Positions 15,119 to 15,236 of a DNA stretch of 15,236 bases are shown here, piece after piece. The notes beneath the pieces were generated by a model. That model made no database searches. It was not told where the DNA came from and worked only from the letters and a program-made list of their open reading frames with translations. Numbering within the stretch: position 1 is the first letter of the stretch; each line of letters starts with the position of its first letter. The translations under genes were made by a program, and so were the position numbers. This DNA is from an uncultured Lachnospiraceae bacterium (GTDB lineage Bacteria > Bacillota > Clostridia > Lachnospirales > Lachnospiraceae). Location: positions 1 through 15,236 of the forward strand of contig USJG01000043.1 of assembly GCA_900554925.1 (NCBI GenBank), written 5' to 3'.

Positions 15119-15176
15119 ACAGGGAAAACCGTCAAGGACACGAAGCGCGAAGTTTATCCTTGACGGCTTTCTCTGG
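15119..15176. repeat. Large inverted repeat, candidate oriT-like site
   Basis: CCGTCAAGGA (15129-15138) and TCCTTGACGG (15157-15166) form a perfect 10-bp inverted repeat around an 18-nt GC-containing loop. The similarity extends outward to about 20 bp per arm with a few mismatches. Two large inverted repeats in a gene-free stretch resemble transfer origins of Firmicute conjugative elements, but no relaxase is in the window. The remaining bases to 15236 show no gene. Confidence 0.5.
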
Positions 15177-15236
15177 CTTTACTACCTGTTACTTATCAAA
15201 ACGAAACTGAATTATCGCTTTCATAAGCTGTGCTTG

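Noticed and set aside
1..15236. CRISPR arrays, toxin-antitoxin or classical defence genes
   Set aside because: No regularly spaced direct repeats and no nuclease, helicase or toxin-like gene were found.

Overview
The window looks like a chromosomal stretch from a low- to mid-GC Firmicute, most likely a gut Lachnospiraceae-type Clostridia member. This is an inference from strong AGGAGG ribosome binding sites, tRNA genes without an encoded CCA, a 6-phosphofructokinase with pyrophosphate-type residues, a LacI regulator beside a Clostridia-like glycogen phosphorylase, and intergenic repeats ending in GGGTGTCAAAAGGTGC. No database search was possible.

Layout. (1) 1-1708: the 3' part of a tRNA-Lys with its terminator, a short perfect hairpin repeat, a MATE efflux gene and a tRNA-Leu(TAG) with its own promoter. 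(2) 1738-4117: a second, paralogous MATE gene and a CaCA-family Na+/Ca2+ exchanger. (3) 4155-5516: a monocistronic 6-phosphofructokinase with a clear promoter and terminator. (4) 5527-6850: a two-gene signalling unit, a protein with four tandem 29-residue MshEN-like repeats fused to a CheX-like phosphatase domain, followed by a stand-alone CheY-like receiver. (5) 6887-10487: a LacI-family regulator and glycogen phosphorylase, each preceded by nearly the same GGAAAACGTTTTCC operator, ending in a strong terminator. (6) 10497-10806: a ~310-bp palindromic MITE-like element of the same family as the short hairpin at 95-145. (7) 10814-14252, minus strand: a MacB/LolD-like ATPase and an FtsX-like permease, translationally coupled, with a palindrome upstream of the promoter. 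(8) 14253-15236: an AT-richer, gene-poor tail with a strong hairpin terminator, a small TTG-started gene of an uncharacterised family, and two large inverted repeats that resemble mobile-element DNA.

How the parts fit. The LacI protein probably represses itself and glycogen phosphorylase, linking alpha-glucan breakdown to an unknown sugar effector. The phosphofructokinase lies in the same carbon pathway but has its own promoter. The MshEN-CheX/CheY pair is an orphan phospho-signalling module with no other chemotaxis genes nearby. The most distinctive items are this signalling pair, the two-member repeat family, the operator pair, and the tail, which may be the edge of an integrated element.
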